Source: Betaproteobacteria bacterium (GTDB lineage: Bacteria > Pseudomonadota > Gammaproteobacteria > Burkholderiales > SG8-41). Taken from it: a stretch of DNA of 41,431 bases. The notes beneath the pieces are model-generated. The model was given only the letters and a program-made list of their open reading frames with translations, made no database searches and had not been told where the DNA came from. Position 1 is the stretch's first letter; each line of letters starts with the position of its first letter. The stretch spans positions 1 to 41,431 of the forward strand of contig JANXSE010000087.1 in the NCBI GenBank assembly GCA_025356695.1. The letters run 5' to 3'. Positions 7,485-15,627 of this stretch are shown one piece after another. The translations under genes and the position numbers were made by a program.

Positions 7485-8804
7485 ATGGCTGCGGCAGAAA
7501 AACAACCCGTCACCATCACCTGTGCGGGGCCGTTGAACGGCGTCGCCAGCGGATTGCTCACCTGGGTCGACCAGCGTTTTCCGCTGATGTCGAGCTGGCG
7601 TGACCATCTCGCCGAATACTACGCGCCGAAGAATTTCAACTTCTGGTACTACTTCGGTTCGCTGGCCATGTTCGTGCTGGTGCTGCAAATTGTCACCGGC
7701 ATTTTCCTCACCATGAACTACAAACCCGATGCGACGCAAGCGTTTGCCTCGGTCGAGTACATCATGCGCGACGTCTGGGGCGGCTGGATCATCCGCTACA
7801 TGCATTCGACCGGCGCCTCGGCGTTTTTCATCTGCGTCTACCTGCATATGTTCCGCGGCCTCATGTACGGCTCGTACCGCAAACCGCGCGAGCTGGTGTG
7901 GATTTTCGGCATGCTGATTTACCTCTGCCTGATGGCCGAAGCGTTTTTCGGCTACCTCCTGCCGTGGGGCCAGATGTCGTACTGGGGCGCGCAGGTGATC
8001 ATCAACCTGTTTGCGTCGGTGCCTATCATCGGACCGGATCTGTCGGAATGGATACGCGGCGATTTCGTTGTTTCCGATGCGACGCTGAACCGCTTCTTCG
8101 CCTTCCATGTCATCGCCATACCGCTGGTGCTGCTGGGGCTGGTGGCTGCGCACATTCTCGCGTTGCATGAAGTCGGCTCGAACAACCCGGACGGCGTCGA
8201 AATCAAGGCGAACAAAGGTGCAGACGGTCATCCGGTAGACGGTATTCCCTTTCATCCGTATTACACGGTGAAGGACACGCTCGGCGTGGTTGTCTTCCTG
8301 ATGGTCTTCAGCATCATCATGTTCTTCCTGCCCGAGGGCGGCGGTTACTTTCTGGAGTACAACAACTTCATTCCCGCCGATCCGCTGAAGACGCCCCCGC
8401 ATATCGCGCCGGTGTGGTACTTCACGCCGTTCTACTCGATCCTGCGCGCGGTGCCGCCGATGTTCAGTTCGCAGTTCCCGGGTGTGATCGCGATGGGCGT
8501 GTCAACGCTGATTTTCTTCCTGCTGCCGTGGCTGGATCGCAGCCCGGTGAAATCGATCCGCTACAAGGGGCCGCTGTTCCGCGCCGCGCTGACGATCTTC
8601 GTTGTCGTCTTCCTGATCCTCGGCTATCTCGGCACCGAACCGACCAACGTCTGGGGCCAGTTCGGCACATGGCTGGGCAATGCGGACCGTGCGACGGTGG
8701 CGGCGCGCTTCTGCACCGCGATCTATTTCCTGTTCTTCGTCCTGATGCCCTGGTACTCGAAGATCGACAAATGCAAACCCGAGCCGGGGAGAGTCACATG
8801 GTAA
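7485..8804 (+). CDS. petB: PetB, cytochrome b subunit of cytochrome bc1
   Basis: This 439-residue eight-helix membrane protein holds hemes bL and bH and both quinone sites. Heme ligands are visible in RYMHSTGASAFFICVYLHMFRG-like spacing (two His) and in the FAFHVIAIPLVLLGLVAAH segment (two His). The Qo motif is PVWY at residues 309-312 rather than PEWY; to my knowledge PVWY is the usual beta/gammaproteobacterial form. The C-terminus is extended relative to mitochondrial cytochrome b, as in other betaproteobacteria. Its last 7 bases overlap the petC start. Confidence 0.97.
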   Translation: MAAAEKQPVTITCAGPLNGVASGLLTWVDQRFPLMSSWRDHLAEYYAPKNFNFWYYFGSLAMFVLVLQIVTGIFLTMNYKPDATQAFASVEYIMRDVWGGWIIRYMHSTGASAFFICVYLHMFRGLMYGSYRKPRELVWIFGMLIYLCLMAEAFFGYLLPWGQMSYWGAQVIINLFASVPIIGPDLSEWIRGDFVVSDATLNRFFAFHVIAIPLVLLGLVAAHILALHEVGSNNPDGVEIKANKGADGHPVDGIPFHPYYTVKDTLGVVVFLMVFSIIMFFLPEGGGYFLEYNNFIPADPLKTPPHIAPVWYFTPFYSILRAVPPMFSSQFPGVIAMGVSTLIFFLLPWLDRSPVKSIRYKGPLFRAALTIFVVVFLILGYLGTEPTNVWGQFGTWLGNADRATVAARFCTAIYFLFFVLMPWYSKIDKCKPEPGRVTW

Positions 8805-9646
8805 GCCCATCGGTATTCCGTTTTCTGCGATCGGCGGCGCTGGCCGCACTGCTGCTGCCGGCGGCGGCGCAGGCGAATGAAGGCATGCGCCTGCAGACCG
8901 CGCCGATCAATTCGCATGACGTGGCGTCCTTGCAGAACGGCGCCAAGCTGTTCGTCAACTACTGCCTGAACTGTCACAGCGCCGGTTATATGCGTTACAA
9001 CCGGCTGCGGGACATCGGCCTGACCGAGCAGCAGATTCGCGACAACCTCATCTTCACTGGCGTCAAGGTCGGCGAACTCATGCAGGTAGCGATGGACAAG
9101 AAGGACGCCAAGGAATGGTTCGGCGCGCCGCCGCCGGACCTCACCGTGATCACGCGCTCGCGCAGCTCGGGGGCCGGCAGCGGTGCCGACTGGGTCTACA
9201 ACTATCTGCGCGGTTTTTACCGCGACAGCGGCCGGCCCACGGGCTGGAACAACCTGGTGTTCGAGAACGTCGGCATGCCGCATGTGCTCTGGCAGTTGTC
9301 CGGCCAGAACACGCTCGAGAAGAAAGTGTTCGAACGGCATGAAGAAGCGGAAGCCGCTTTCATCGCTGCAAAGACCCTGGCGCGTCTGGACAAGGTCAAT
9401 GAAAGCGGCAGCGACGGCAAAACGACGACGCATTATGTCCTGAACAGCATCGTGCCGGGCAAGGGCACGATGTCCGGCGTCGAATACGACAAGGCAGTGG
9501 TCGATCTGGTGAATTACCTGAACTACATGGGTGAGCCGGCACGCCTGCACCGCCGTCAGATCGGCATCTATGCGCTGCTGGTCCTCGGCCTGCTGTTCAT
9601 TTTTGCGTTCGCGCTGAAAAAAGCGTACTGGAAAGACGTGCACTAA
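8798..9646 (+). CDS. petC: PetC, cytochrome c1 subunit of cytochrome bc1
   Basis: This 282-residue membrane-anchored c-type cytochrome passes electrons from the Rieske protein to soluble carriers. The ATG at 8798 overlaps the petB stop and gives a good Sec signal peptide (cleavage near AAAQA-NEG, about residues 26-27). Heme c binds at Cys56-x-x-Cys59-His60 (CLNCH). The C-terminal anchor is at about residues 255-273, ending KKAYWKDVH. Start choice rests on the signal peptide and the overlap; longer in-frame starts run through petB. Confidence 0.96.
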   Translation: MVSPSVFRFLRSAALAALLLPAAAQANEGMRLQTAPINSHDVASLQNGAKLFVNYCLNCHSAGYMRYNRLRDIGLTEQQIRDNLIFTGVKVGELMQVAMDKKDAKEWFGAPPPDLTVITRSRSSGAGSGADWVYNYLRGFYRDSGRPTGWNNLVFENVGMPHVLWQLSGQNTLEKKVFERHEEAEAAFIAAKTLARLDKVNESGSDGKTTTHYVLNSIVPGKGTMSGVEYDKAVVDLVNYLNYMGEPARLHRRQIGIYALLVLGLLFIFAFALKKAYWKDVH

Positions 9647-9745
9647 TCTGCGTAGCGGCGCGGGCGGCGTGCGGTGTGAACCGCGTGCCGCATCGTCGCC
9701 TTTTTCGATCAACAATGACTACGCGATAAATCAAGGCGCCCCATC

Positions 9746-10345
9746 ATGATGACTTTGTACTCAGGCACCACCTGCCCCTTCAGCCAGCGCTGCCGCAACG
9801 TGCTCTACGAAAAGGGCATGGATTTCCAGATTGTCGACGTCGATCTGCACAACAAGCCCGAAGACCTGGCGGTGATGAACCCGTACAATCAGGTGCCGGT
9901 GCTGGTCGAGCGCGATCTGATTCTGTACGAGTCGAACATCATCAACGAATACATCGACGACCGCTTTCCGCACCCGCAGCTGATGCCGGCCGATCCGGTG
10001 ATGCGCGCGCGTGCGCGGCTCTTTCTGTTCCGTTTCGAGCGCGAGCTGTTCTCGCACGTCGAAACGCTGGAAAAGGGCAACCAGCGCAACGCCGACAAGG
10101 CGCGCGCGGCGATCCGTGACGGCCTGACGCAGATTGCGCCGGTGTTCGCGAAACAAAAGCACATGCTGGGCGAGGATTTTTCGATGCTCGACGTCGCCAT
10201 CGTGCCGTTGCTGTGGCGTCTTGATTACTACGACATCCAGCTGCCGAAGGCGGCCGCACCGCTGATGAAATACGCCGAACGCCTGTTCAGCCGCCCCGCC
10301 TATATCGATTCGCTGACGGCCTCCGAAAAGGTCATGCGCAAGTAA
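9746..10345 (+). CDS. sspA: SspA, stringent starvation protein A
   Basis: This 199-residue GST-fold protein associates with RNA polymerase in proteobacteria and modulates transcription in stationary phase. It has an N-terminal thioredoxin-like domain (MTLYSGTTCPFSQRCRNVLYEKG, about residues 2-24) and an all-helical C-terminal GST domain. Two ATGs lie in tandem (9746, 9749), preceded by AAGG. It is followed 10 bp later by sspB, the standard pairing, and lies directly after petABC as in many betaproteobacteria. Confidence 0.95.
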   Translation: MMTLYSGTTCPFSQRCRNVLYEKGMDFQIVDVDLHNKPEDLAVMNPYNQVPVLVERDLILYESNIINEYIDDRFPHPQLMPADPVMRARARLFLFRFERELFSHVETLEKGNQRNADKARAAIRDGLTQIAPVFAKQKHMLGEDFSMLDVAIVPLLWRLDYYDIQLPKAAAPLMKYAERLFSRPAYIDSLTASEKVMRK

Positions 10346-10355
10346 GCGTGCGGTC

Positions 10356-10766
10356 ATGGCCCGGGAACGATCGACCAAGCCGTATCTGATACGCGCGATA
10401 TTCGAGTGGTGTGTCGACAGCGGCTTTACGCCTTATCTGTCGGTCAAGGTGGATGCCGAAACGCGCGTGCCGCTCGAATACGTGAAGAACGGCGAGATCG
10501 TTCTCAACATCAGTCCGGACGCCACGCACCACCTGACCATCGCCGAGGACGTCGTGCAGTTTTCGGCGCGCTTCAACGGCGTTTCGCGCGAGTGCTCGAT
10601 CCCGCTTCCGGCGGTCATTGGCATCTCGGCGCGCGAAAATAATCAAGGCCTGTTTTTCCCGCCAGAGCCTGCCGTTGCGCCGGATGAAACGGCGACCCCG
10701 GATCCGGAACCGACGCCGCCGGCCACCCCGCCGGCCGGCAAGCCCCGCCTCCAAATCGTCAAATAA
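10356..10766 (+). CDS. sspB: SspB, ClpXP adaptor (specificity-enhancing factor)
   Basis: This 136-residue adaptor binds ssrA-tagged proteins and delivers them to ClpXP. The N-terminal substrate-binding domain (about residues 1-108, starting near TKPYLIRAIFEWCVDSG) is complete. A Pro/Thr-rich linker follows, and then the short C-terminal tail KPRLQIVK, equivalent to the ClpX-binding module. It is probably co-transcribed with sspA. A GC-rich hairpin (10793-10813, 6-bp stem) lies downstream. Confidence 0.95.
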   Translation: MARERSTKPYLIRAIFEWCVDSGFTPYLSVKVDAETRVPLEYVKNGEIVLNISPDATHHLTIAEDVVQFSARFNGVSRECSIPLPAVIGISARENNQGLFFPPEPAVAPDETATPDPEPTPPATPPAGKPRLQIVK

Positions 10767-10792
10767 CCCGTTGTCGTTTGCGGTGGCGCAAG

Positions 10793-10813
10793 GCCCCGTC
10801 AGTCCCGCGGGGC
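10793..10813 (+). terminator. Weak GC hairpin after sspB
   Basis: GCCCCG (10793-10798) pairs with CGGGGC (10808-10813) around a 9-base loop, 27 bases after the sspB stop. No T-tract follows, so it is at best a weak terminator. Confidence 0.3.
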
Positions 10814-10950
10814 TGTGGTTGACCTGCATCAACAGTCGTTGCCGCGCACGCGCCCATCATCAAATTGAAGGTGTACCGAGCGCGGGCGAGTCCGTGCCGA
10901 AGCGAATTCCCCCGCGCCCCGGCTGGTTAACGGGCATGGAGGGTTCGATC

Positions 10951-11706
10951 ATGAAAAGAATCCTGTTTTTTCTGACGTTGATGGTCTGGAGCGCCGCGGT
11001 CGCCGGTGCGGTGGCCGATATGCGCGCTGAGATGGCTGCCATCGATCGCGCGCTGATTCCGGTGTGGGCGCTGACCGTCGAGGGCAGGCTGGATCTTGCC
11101 GCGAAGGCGATCCCGGTCTTGCAGCGCGAATGGTATGGATTCAAGGGGCGCCACTACGGCGACAAGACAGCGGACGCCGGCTGGCGCGCCGACTTCGACC
11201 GCATTGACGCGCTGATCCGCGAAGCCGATGCGATACTCGACGGCGGGCGCTTCCCCGATCTTGTGCGCGCGCCGCTTGAGCGCGTGGCGACACTTTTTGC
11301 CGGTCTGCACCAGCGCAATGGCATCGACGACTATTACGCGGATCACCTGATTGCATTCCGCGCGGTGATGGATGGCATCGTCACCGCCGCCAGGGACCAG
11401 GATGCAAACGCCGGGGCGGTCGACCGGATACGCGCGCTTTATCCGGCGGCGCGCGAGACATGGGGGCGCCTGCCCGCCGCCGGGCCTGCCGCGTATTTCC
11501 ACCTGACGACGGCCCAGCGCAGCGCCTTGGCGGGCATGGTCGAGGCGGAGACGAAGGCGCTCGACCTGCTGGGCCGCACGCTCGACGGCAACGATCCGCC
11601 GGCGGTATTGGCGGCGGCATTGGCGATTCGTCCGCCGTTCCTGAGCGTCTACTATGCGTTCGGCGATTTCCACGCAATGATGTGGCTGCAGCCGGAAACA
11701 AAATAG
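10951..11706 (+). CDS. Secreted helical protein of unknown function
   Basis: I do not recognise this 251-residue protein. The ATG at 10951 is chosen because GGAGGG (10938-10943) sits 7 bases upstream and because it starts a clean Sec signal peptide (charged MKR, hydrophobic to about residue 17, Ala-rich end). The mature part is predicted helical by eye, with Asp/Arg/Ala-rich heptad-like segments and no cysteines or heme motif. A helical-bundle periplasmic protein, perhaps a metal- or cytochrome-associated one, is possible, but nothing fixes a function. It has its own 184-bp upstream gap and a strong hairpin downstream (11787-11814), so it may be a single-gene unit. Confidence 0.75.
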   Translation: MKRILFFLTLMVWSAAVAGAVADMRAEMAAIDRALIPVWALTVEGRLDLAAKAIPVLQREWYGFKGRHYGDKTADAGWRADFDRIDALIREADAILDGGRFPDLVRAPLERVATLFAGLHQRNGIDDYYADHLIAFRAVMDGIVTAARDQDANAGAVDRIRALYPAARETWGRLPAAGPAAYFHLTTAQRSALAGMVEAETKALDLLGRTLDGNDPPAVLAAALAIRPPFLSVYYAFGDFHAMMWLQPETK

Positions 11707-11786
11707 CCGGCAGCCGCGGTTGCACTGGTTCGACCGGTGTTCGCTGGTGCGGCGGGTCGGCTTTGCGCAGTTGATCGAAACCTGCG

Positions 11787-11814
11787 ATAAATGCGGCAAG
11801 GATGCCGCATTTAT
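11787..11814. terminator. Perfect 11-bp stem-loop, likely terminator
   Basis: ATAAATGCGGC (11787-11797) pairs perfectly with GCCGCATTTAT (11804-11814) around the loop AAGGAT. The A-rich 5' and T-rich 3' parts of the stem give a terminator-like shape on both strands. It lies 80 bases after the secreted protein gene and 27 bases before the CMD-family start, so it could also act in that gene's leader. Confidence 0.65.
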
Positions 11815-11841
11815 TAACGGATCGATTCAATGGAGTGACAC

Positions 11842-12474
11842 ATGTCAGCCACCGGCAAATACACTACATCTGCCGCAACGATGCATTACACGGTACTGCC
11901 CGAGCGCATGCCGCCCATCGCACCCGAACAACTCAACGACGCGCAGAAAAAAGTCGCGGCCGAACTGTCGGCCTCGCGCGGTTCGGTGCGCGGGCCATTC
12001 GGGGCGATGCTGCGCAGTCCGGAACTTGCCGATTGCATGCAGAAGGTCGGCCAGTACGTGCGCTTCAAATGCGGACTCGACAAACGTCTTAACCGGCTCG
12101 CCGGCATGCTGGCCACCCGGCACTGGTGCAACCAGTACGAATGGAACGGCCATGTGCCTTACGCGCAAAAGGCGGGTATGGAGCAGTCGGTCATCGATGC
12201 GATCGCCGAGGGCCGTCGTCCGGCGCGCATGCGGGACGACGAAGCGGTGGTCTACGATTTCATCACCGAGCTCTACGCCAACAAAAGCGTCAGCGACGAA
12301 ACCTATGCGCGCGCCGTCGCGCAGTTCGGCGAGGGCGGCGTGATCGATCTCATCGGGGTCGTCGGTTACTACGCCACCAACGCGATGATCATGAATGTGG
12401 CGCGCACCGCGGTGCCGGGTGCCAATCCGATGCCGCTGATCCCGTTGCCGCAGCAGCTCGCGCCGCTGGCCTAG
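11842..12474 (+). CDS. Carboxymuconolactone decarboxylase-family protein (second copy)
   Basis: This 210-residue CMD/AhpD superfamily protein has the core motif RHWCNQYEWNGHVPYA (about residues 93-108). It has the Y-E-W-x-x-H form of decarboxylase-like members and lacks CxxC. A 40-residue N-terminal extension and the C-terminal GVVGYYATNAMIMN are seen. It is a distant paralogue of the gene at 1258-1803. The ribosome site is GGAGTGAC just before the ATG. It converges on an amidohydrolase gene, and such CMD proteins often occur with catabolic hydrolases, but the substrate is unknown. Confidence 0.83.
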   Translation: MSATGKYTTSAATMHYTVLPERMPPIAPEQLNDAQKKVAAELSASRGSVRGPFGAMLRSPELADCMQKVGQYVRFKCGLDKRLNRLAGMLATRHWCNQYEWNGHVPYAQKAGMEQSVIDAIAEGRRPARMRDDEAVVYDFITELYANKSVSDETYARAVAQFGEGGVIDLIGVVGYYATNAMIMNVARTAVPGANPMPLIPLPQQLAPLA

Positions 12475-12514
12475 GGCCGCCAATCTGCAGCGCGAGCAGC
12501 CCGCCCGCCTGGAT

Positions 12515-13360
12515 TTATTGACTGACCGGCGGCAGCGGCCAGCCCAGCCATTCGCAGATGCCGCGCCCCATGATCCAGTTCTTGTCTTCGGCGCTGAGCC
12601 ACGGCAGCTCCTCGGTGAACAGCGTGATCGACTGGCGATAAGTGCAGGGCAGACGCGAGTAGTCGGTGCCCCAGAACATGCGCTGCGGGCCGAACGCGTC
12701 GTAAACGCGGCGCAGATGCGCATGCAGGTCGCGATACGGGTACTCTTCAGTTGAATAGCTCGGCTGGCCGGTCGCTTTTGCCGCGACATTCGGATACTTC
12801 GCCAGTGCGAGCAGATGATCGAGACCTTCGAATGACTCTCTGCCGCGCGTTTTGGTCGGCACCGACAGATGGTCCATGGCAAAGCGCAACCCGGGATGGC
12901 GCGCGATGACCGGTTCGAGCACGGGGATCAGTTTGTGCGGCAGTAGCACCATCAGGGGCACGCCGGCGCGTTCGGCCGCCGGCCAGAATTTATCGAGCTT
13001 GCCATTGGTCAGCAGCGGCACCGTCCATTGCGTGTGAAAGGTCAGCCGGATGCCGAGCATGCCGGGCTGTGCGCGCCAGGTGGCGAGTTGTGCAAACGCG
13101 TCCGCTGCTTCCGGGTCGAGGCGGCCCATGACGGCGAAGCGTTGCGGATGCGCCTGCGCAGCAGCGAGTGCGACATCATTGCGGTCACCCTCCCACCCCG
13201 GCGGCACGACGACCACGCGCTCGACACCGGCCGCATCCATGGCGGCGAGCATTTCATCCTTGCCGAGCGGTTCGGGACGGTGCGGCGTGTTGCGCTTGGG
13301 CCACGGGCGTTCCGGCGTATCGGCGCCCCACAGGTGTACTTGCGCGTCGGTGATGAGCAT
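12515..13360 (-). CDS. Amidohydrolase-2 family metal-dependent hydrolase
   Basis: This 281-residue TIM-barrel enzyme resembles the amidohydrolase_2 group (ACMSD / dicarboxylate lactonase / TIM-barrel hydrolases). The N-terminal metal motif is reduced: DAQVHLWG (residues 5-12) has one of the two usual histidines. Barrel-end features include VVVPPGWEGDRNDVALAAA, RFAMDHLSVP and RMFWGTDYSRLP near the C-terminus (Asp in FWGTDY is the usual late metal or catalytic residue). It is followed on the same strand, upstream, by a Bug binding protein (26 bp away), so the two are probably co-transcribed. The reaction is not predictable beyond hydrolysis or decarboxylation of a small organic acid or lactone. 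Confidence 0.85.
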   Translation of the reverse strand: MLITDAQVHLWGADTPERPWPKRNTPHRPEPLGKDEMLAAMDAAGVERVVVVPPGWEGDRNDVALAAAQAHPQRFAVMGRLDPEAADAFAQLATWRAQPGMLGIRLTFHTQWTVPLLTNGKLDKFWPAAERAGVPLMVLLPHKLIPVLEPVIARHPGLRFAMDHLSVPTKTRGRESFEGLDHLLALAKYPNVAAKATGQPSYSTEEYPYRDLHAHLRRVYDAFGPQRMFWGTDYSRLPCTYRQSITLFTEELPWLSAEDKNWIMGRGICEWLGWPLPPVSQ

Positions 13361-13386
13361 AAAACGGGTTTCCTGAAAACGGGTGG

Positions 13387-14358
13387 TTAATCGAGGCGCA
13401 TGCCGGTGGCTTTGACGACACGGGCGAACTTCGCCATCTGGTTGCGCAGATAGACGTCGAGTTCCTGCGGCGTGCTGCCGATGAGTTCGAGGCCCTGCGC
13501 GGCGGCCTGATCGCGCGCCTCGGGATTTTTCGCCATTTTCGCCAGTTCGGCGCTCATGCGCGCAACGATGGCTACTGGTGTGCCGGCCGGTGCCAGCACA
13601 CCGTGCCAGGTGCCGATGTCATAACCGGGCAGTGTCTCTGCCACGGTCGGCACTTCGGGCAGGCGCGTGGCGCGGCGCGGACCGCCGATACCGATCGCAC
13701 GCAAACGCCCGGCGCTGAGCAGCGGCAGGGCGGCGGGCAGCGTGACGAAACTGACCTGCACTTCGTTGGCGAGCAGCGCATTGAGATTTTCGGCCGTGCC
13801 TTTGTAGGGCACGCGCACCATATCGATGCCGCCCATCAGCTTTAGCAGCTCGCCGCCGATGTGCGCTGATGAACCGTTGGTGCCCGACGAGTAATTGAGC
13901 TTGCCCGGATTGGCTTTGGCGTAATCGATCAGTTCGCGCACGTTTTTGACCGCCAGCGACGGATGCACCAGCAGCACGCTGTGCGTCAGCGCGACCAGAC
14001 TGATGGGGGCGAAGTCTTTGATCGGGTCATACGGCAGTTTGGCGTGCAGGCTTGGTTGCACGGTATGCGCGGTATTTGCCATCAGGATCGTATAACCGTC
14101 AGGGCGCGCTTTCGCCGTGAGATCGGCGGCGATGACGCCACCGCCGCCGGGCCGGTTATCGAGCACAACCGGCTGGCCAAGACCGTCGCCGAGCGCGCGG
14201 CCGACTGCACGCGCCACCATGTCGGTGCTGCCGCCGGCCGATGAAATGACGATCATGCGGATGGGCTTTTCGGGAAAGGCCGCCAGTGCGCCGCCTGTGC
14301 AAAACGAGGCGCCTGTGATCACGGCAATGCAGCGACGAAGCAGATGCGGAAAATTCAT
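13387..14358 (-). CDS. Bug (TctC)-family tripartite tricarboxylate transporter substrate-binding protein
   Basis: This 323-residue periplasmic binding protein has a signal peptide (about residues 1-27, ending GALAAF). Family landmarks follow: FPEKPIRMIV, SAGGSTDMVARAVGRAL, VVLDNRPGGGG, AKARPDGYTILMAN, VRVPYKGTAENLNALLANEV and LPEVPTVAETLPGYD. Bug proteins typically bind carboxylates or amino-acid-like ligands. No TctA/TctB permease genes lie nearby. It is upstream of and in line with the amidohydrolase gene, suggesting that the imported ligand could be that enzyme's substrate (inference). Its start is divergent from the ornithine-cyclodeaminase-like gene across 212 bp. Confidence 0.92.
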   Translation of the reverse strand: MNFPHLLRRCIAVITGASFCTGGALAAFPEKPIRMIVISSAGGSTDMVARAVGRALGDGLGQPVVLDNRPGGGGVIAADLTAKARPDGYTILMANTAHTVQPSLHAKLPYDPIKDFAPISLVALTHSVLLVHPSLAVKNVRELIDYAKANPGKLNYSSGTNGSSAHIGGELLKLMGGIDMVRVPYKGTAENLNALLANEVQVSFVTLPAALPLLSAGRLRAIGIGGPRRATRLPEVPTVAETLPGYDIGTWHGVLAPAGTPVAIVARMSAELAKMAKNPEARDQAAAQGLELIGSTPQELDVYLRNQMAKFARVVKATGMRLD

Positions 14359-14426
14359 GGGATGGCGGATGCGGAGGACGATCGCTTGCGAACGGGAGCC
14401 GCAACGATACGGGGCGCCTGCGTTGA

Positions 14427-14448
14427 TGTAAAGAGCGTGTAAAGAGCG
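14427..14448. repeat. 11-bp tandem repeat in the divergent Bug / cyclodeaminase intergenic region
   Basis: TGTAAAGAGCG occurs twice in perfect tandem (14427-14437, 14438-14448) between the divergent starts at 14358 (-) and 14571 (+). Tandem direct repeats between divergent catabolic genes can be regulator sites; a LysR- or GntR-type role is only a guess. Confidence 0.55.
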
Positions 14449-14570
14449 CGCCGGCGTTTGGCGCGTGCCGTGCAGTGAAGACGGGTGCTAAAATCGGCAA
14501 TCAAAATCCGTCAACCCCGGGCAAAGAAATCGCGCCATGCGCGCAGAAAAATTCACCGGCCGCCACCATC

Positions 14571-15614
14571 ATGCTGATACTGTCGAACGAAGACGTTGAA
14601 AAACTGCTGACGATGGGCGATTGCATCGCCGCACTCGAACAGGTCTACGGCGACTTCGCCGAAGGGCGCGCCGCCAACGCCGCGCGTTCCGATGCGGTGA
14701 CGACGACGTCGCGCGCCGACACCGTTTATTCGCTGAAAATGATGGGTGGTGTTGTGCAAAGCACCGGCATTGGCGTGGTGAGGATCAATTCCGATATCCT
14801 TTCTTTCACCAACAAGCGCCAGGTCAAACTGCCGCTCGCGCCTGGCAATCGTTACACCGGGCTGGTGTTGCTGTTCAGCATCGAGACCGGCGAGCCGCTG
14901 GCGATTTTTCCGGACGGTATTTTGCAGCGCATGCGCGTTGGCGCCACCTCGGCGCTGGCGGCGCGTTATCTCGCGCGCGAGGATGCAACGACGGTGGCGG
15001 TGATCGGCGCCGGCTGGCAGGCCGGCGGTCACGTCATGGCGATCGCCGCGCTGCGTAAACTCGATGAAATCCGCTGCTACAGTCCGACGCGCGAAAAACG
15101 CGAAGCATTCTGCCGCGAAATGGGCGAGTCGGTCGGCGTCAAGCTGCGCGCCGTGGCGACGCCGGAAGAGGCGGTGCGTGGCGCCGGTATCGTCTTGTGC
15201 GCGACCAACGCCTCGCAGCATGTGTTCATGGAGCGCTGGGTCGAGCCCGGCATGCACGTCGGCACCATACGCGGGCCCGAACTTGAACCCGGCGTCGTCC
15301 TGCATGCCAACGTTGCCGCGGTGAACGACCGCGTCGTGCACGAAAACGTCAGCAAGACGGCGGGCGTGGTATTGCCGAAGAACCGGCATACGATTGAAGG
15401 CTTCGATGTAGCGGCGGCACCGACGCTGGCCGAACTGGTTGCCGGCAAGGCGACGGGGCGAGCATCGGCTGAACAGAAAACCGTCTTCGTCAATCTGCCG
15501 GGGCTGGGGCTGCAATTCGCCGCTGTCGGCGAGGCGTTCTACCGCAAGGCGCGCGCGGCGGGGCACGGGCATGAACTGCCGACCGAATGGTTTACCGAAG
15601 ACGTGGTGCCGTGA
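14571..15614 (+). CDS. Ornithine cyclodeaminase / mu-crystallin family NAD(P)-dependent enzyme
   Basis: This 347-residue enzyme is in the OCD/mu-crystallin family, which includes ornithine cyclodeaminase, ketimine reductases and alanine dehydrogenases. The Rossmann motif is VAVIGAGWQAGGH (about residues 142-154) with the family GAGxQA pattern. The substrate-side signature GILQRMRVGATSALAARYLA is clear. The ATG at 14571 (MLILSNEDVEKLL) matches the family N-terminus better than the upstream GTG at 14475. The true substrate within this family cannot be assigned. It is followed 13 bp later by an alpha/beta hydrolase on the same strand. Confidence 0.88.
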   Translation: MLILSNEDVEKLLTMGDCIAALEQVYGDFAEGRAANAARSDAVTTTSRADTVYSLKMMGGVVQSTGIGVVRINSDILSFTNKRQVKLPLAPGNRYTGLVLLFSIETGEPLAIFPDGILQRMRVGATSALAARYLAREDATTVAVIGAGWQAGGHVMAIAALRKLDEIRCYSPTREKREAFCREMGESVGVKLRAVATPEEAVRGAGIVLCATNASQHVFMERWVEPGMHVGTIRGPELEPGVVLHANVAAVNDRVVHENVSKTAGVVLPKNRHTIEGFDVAAAPTLAELVAGKATGRASAEQKTVFVNLPGLGLQFAAVGEAFYRKARAAGHGHELPTEWFTEDVVP

Positions 15615-15627
15615 AAGGAACCGCCGG

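Noticed and set aside
6897..8402. 501-residue open frame antisense to petA and petB
   Set aside because: It lies wholly opposite two certain bc1 genes, has Arg/Gln/His-rich composition typical of mirror frames in GC-rich DNA, and shows no family motif.
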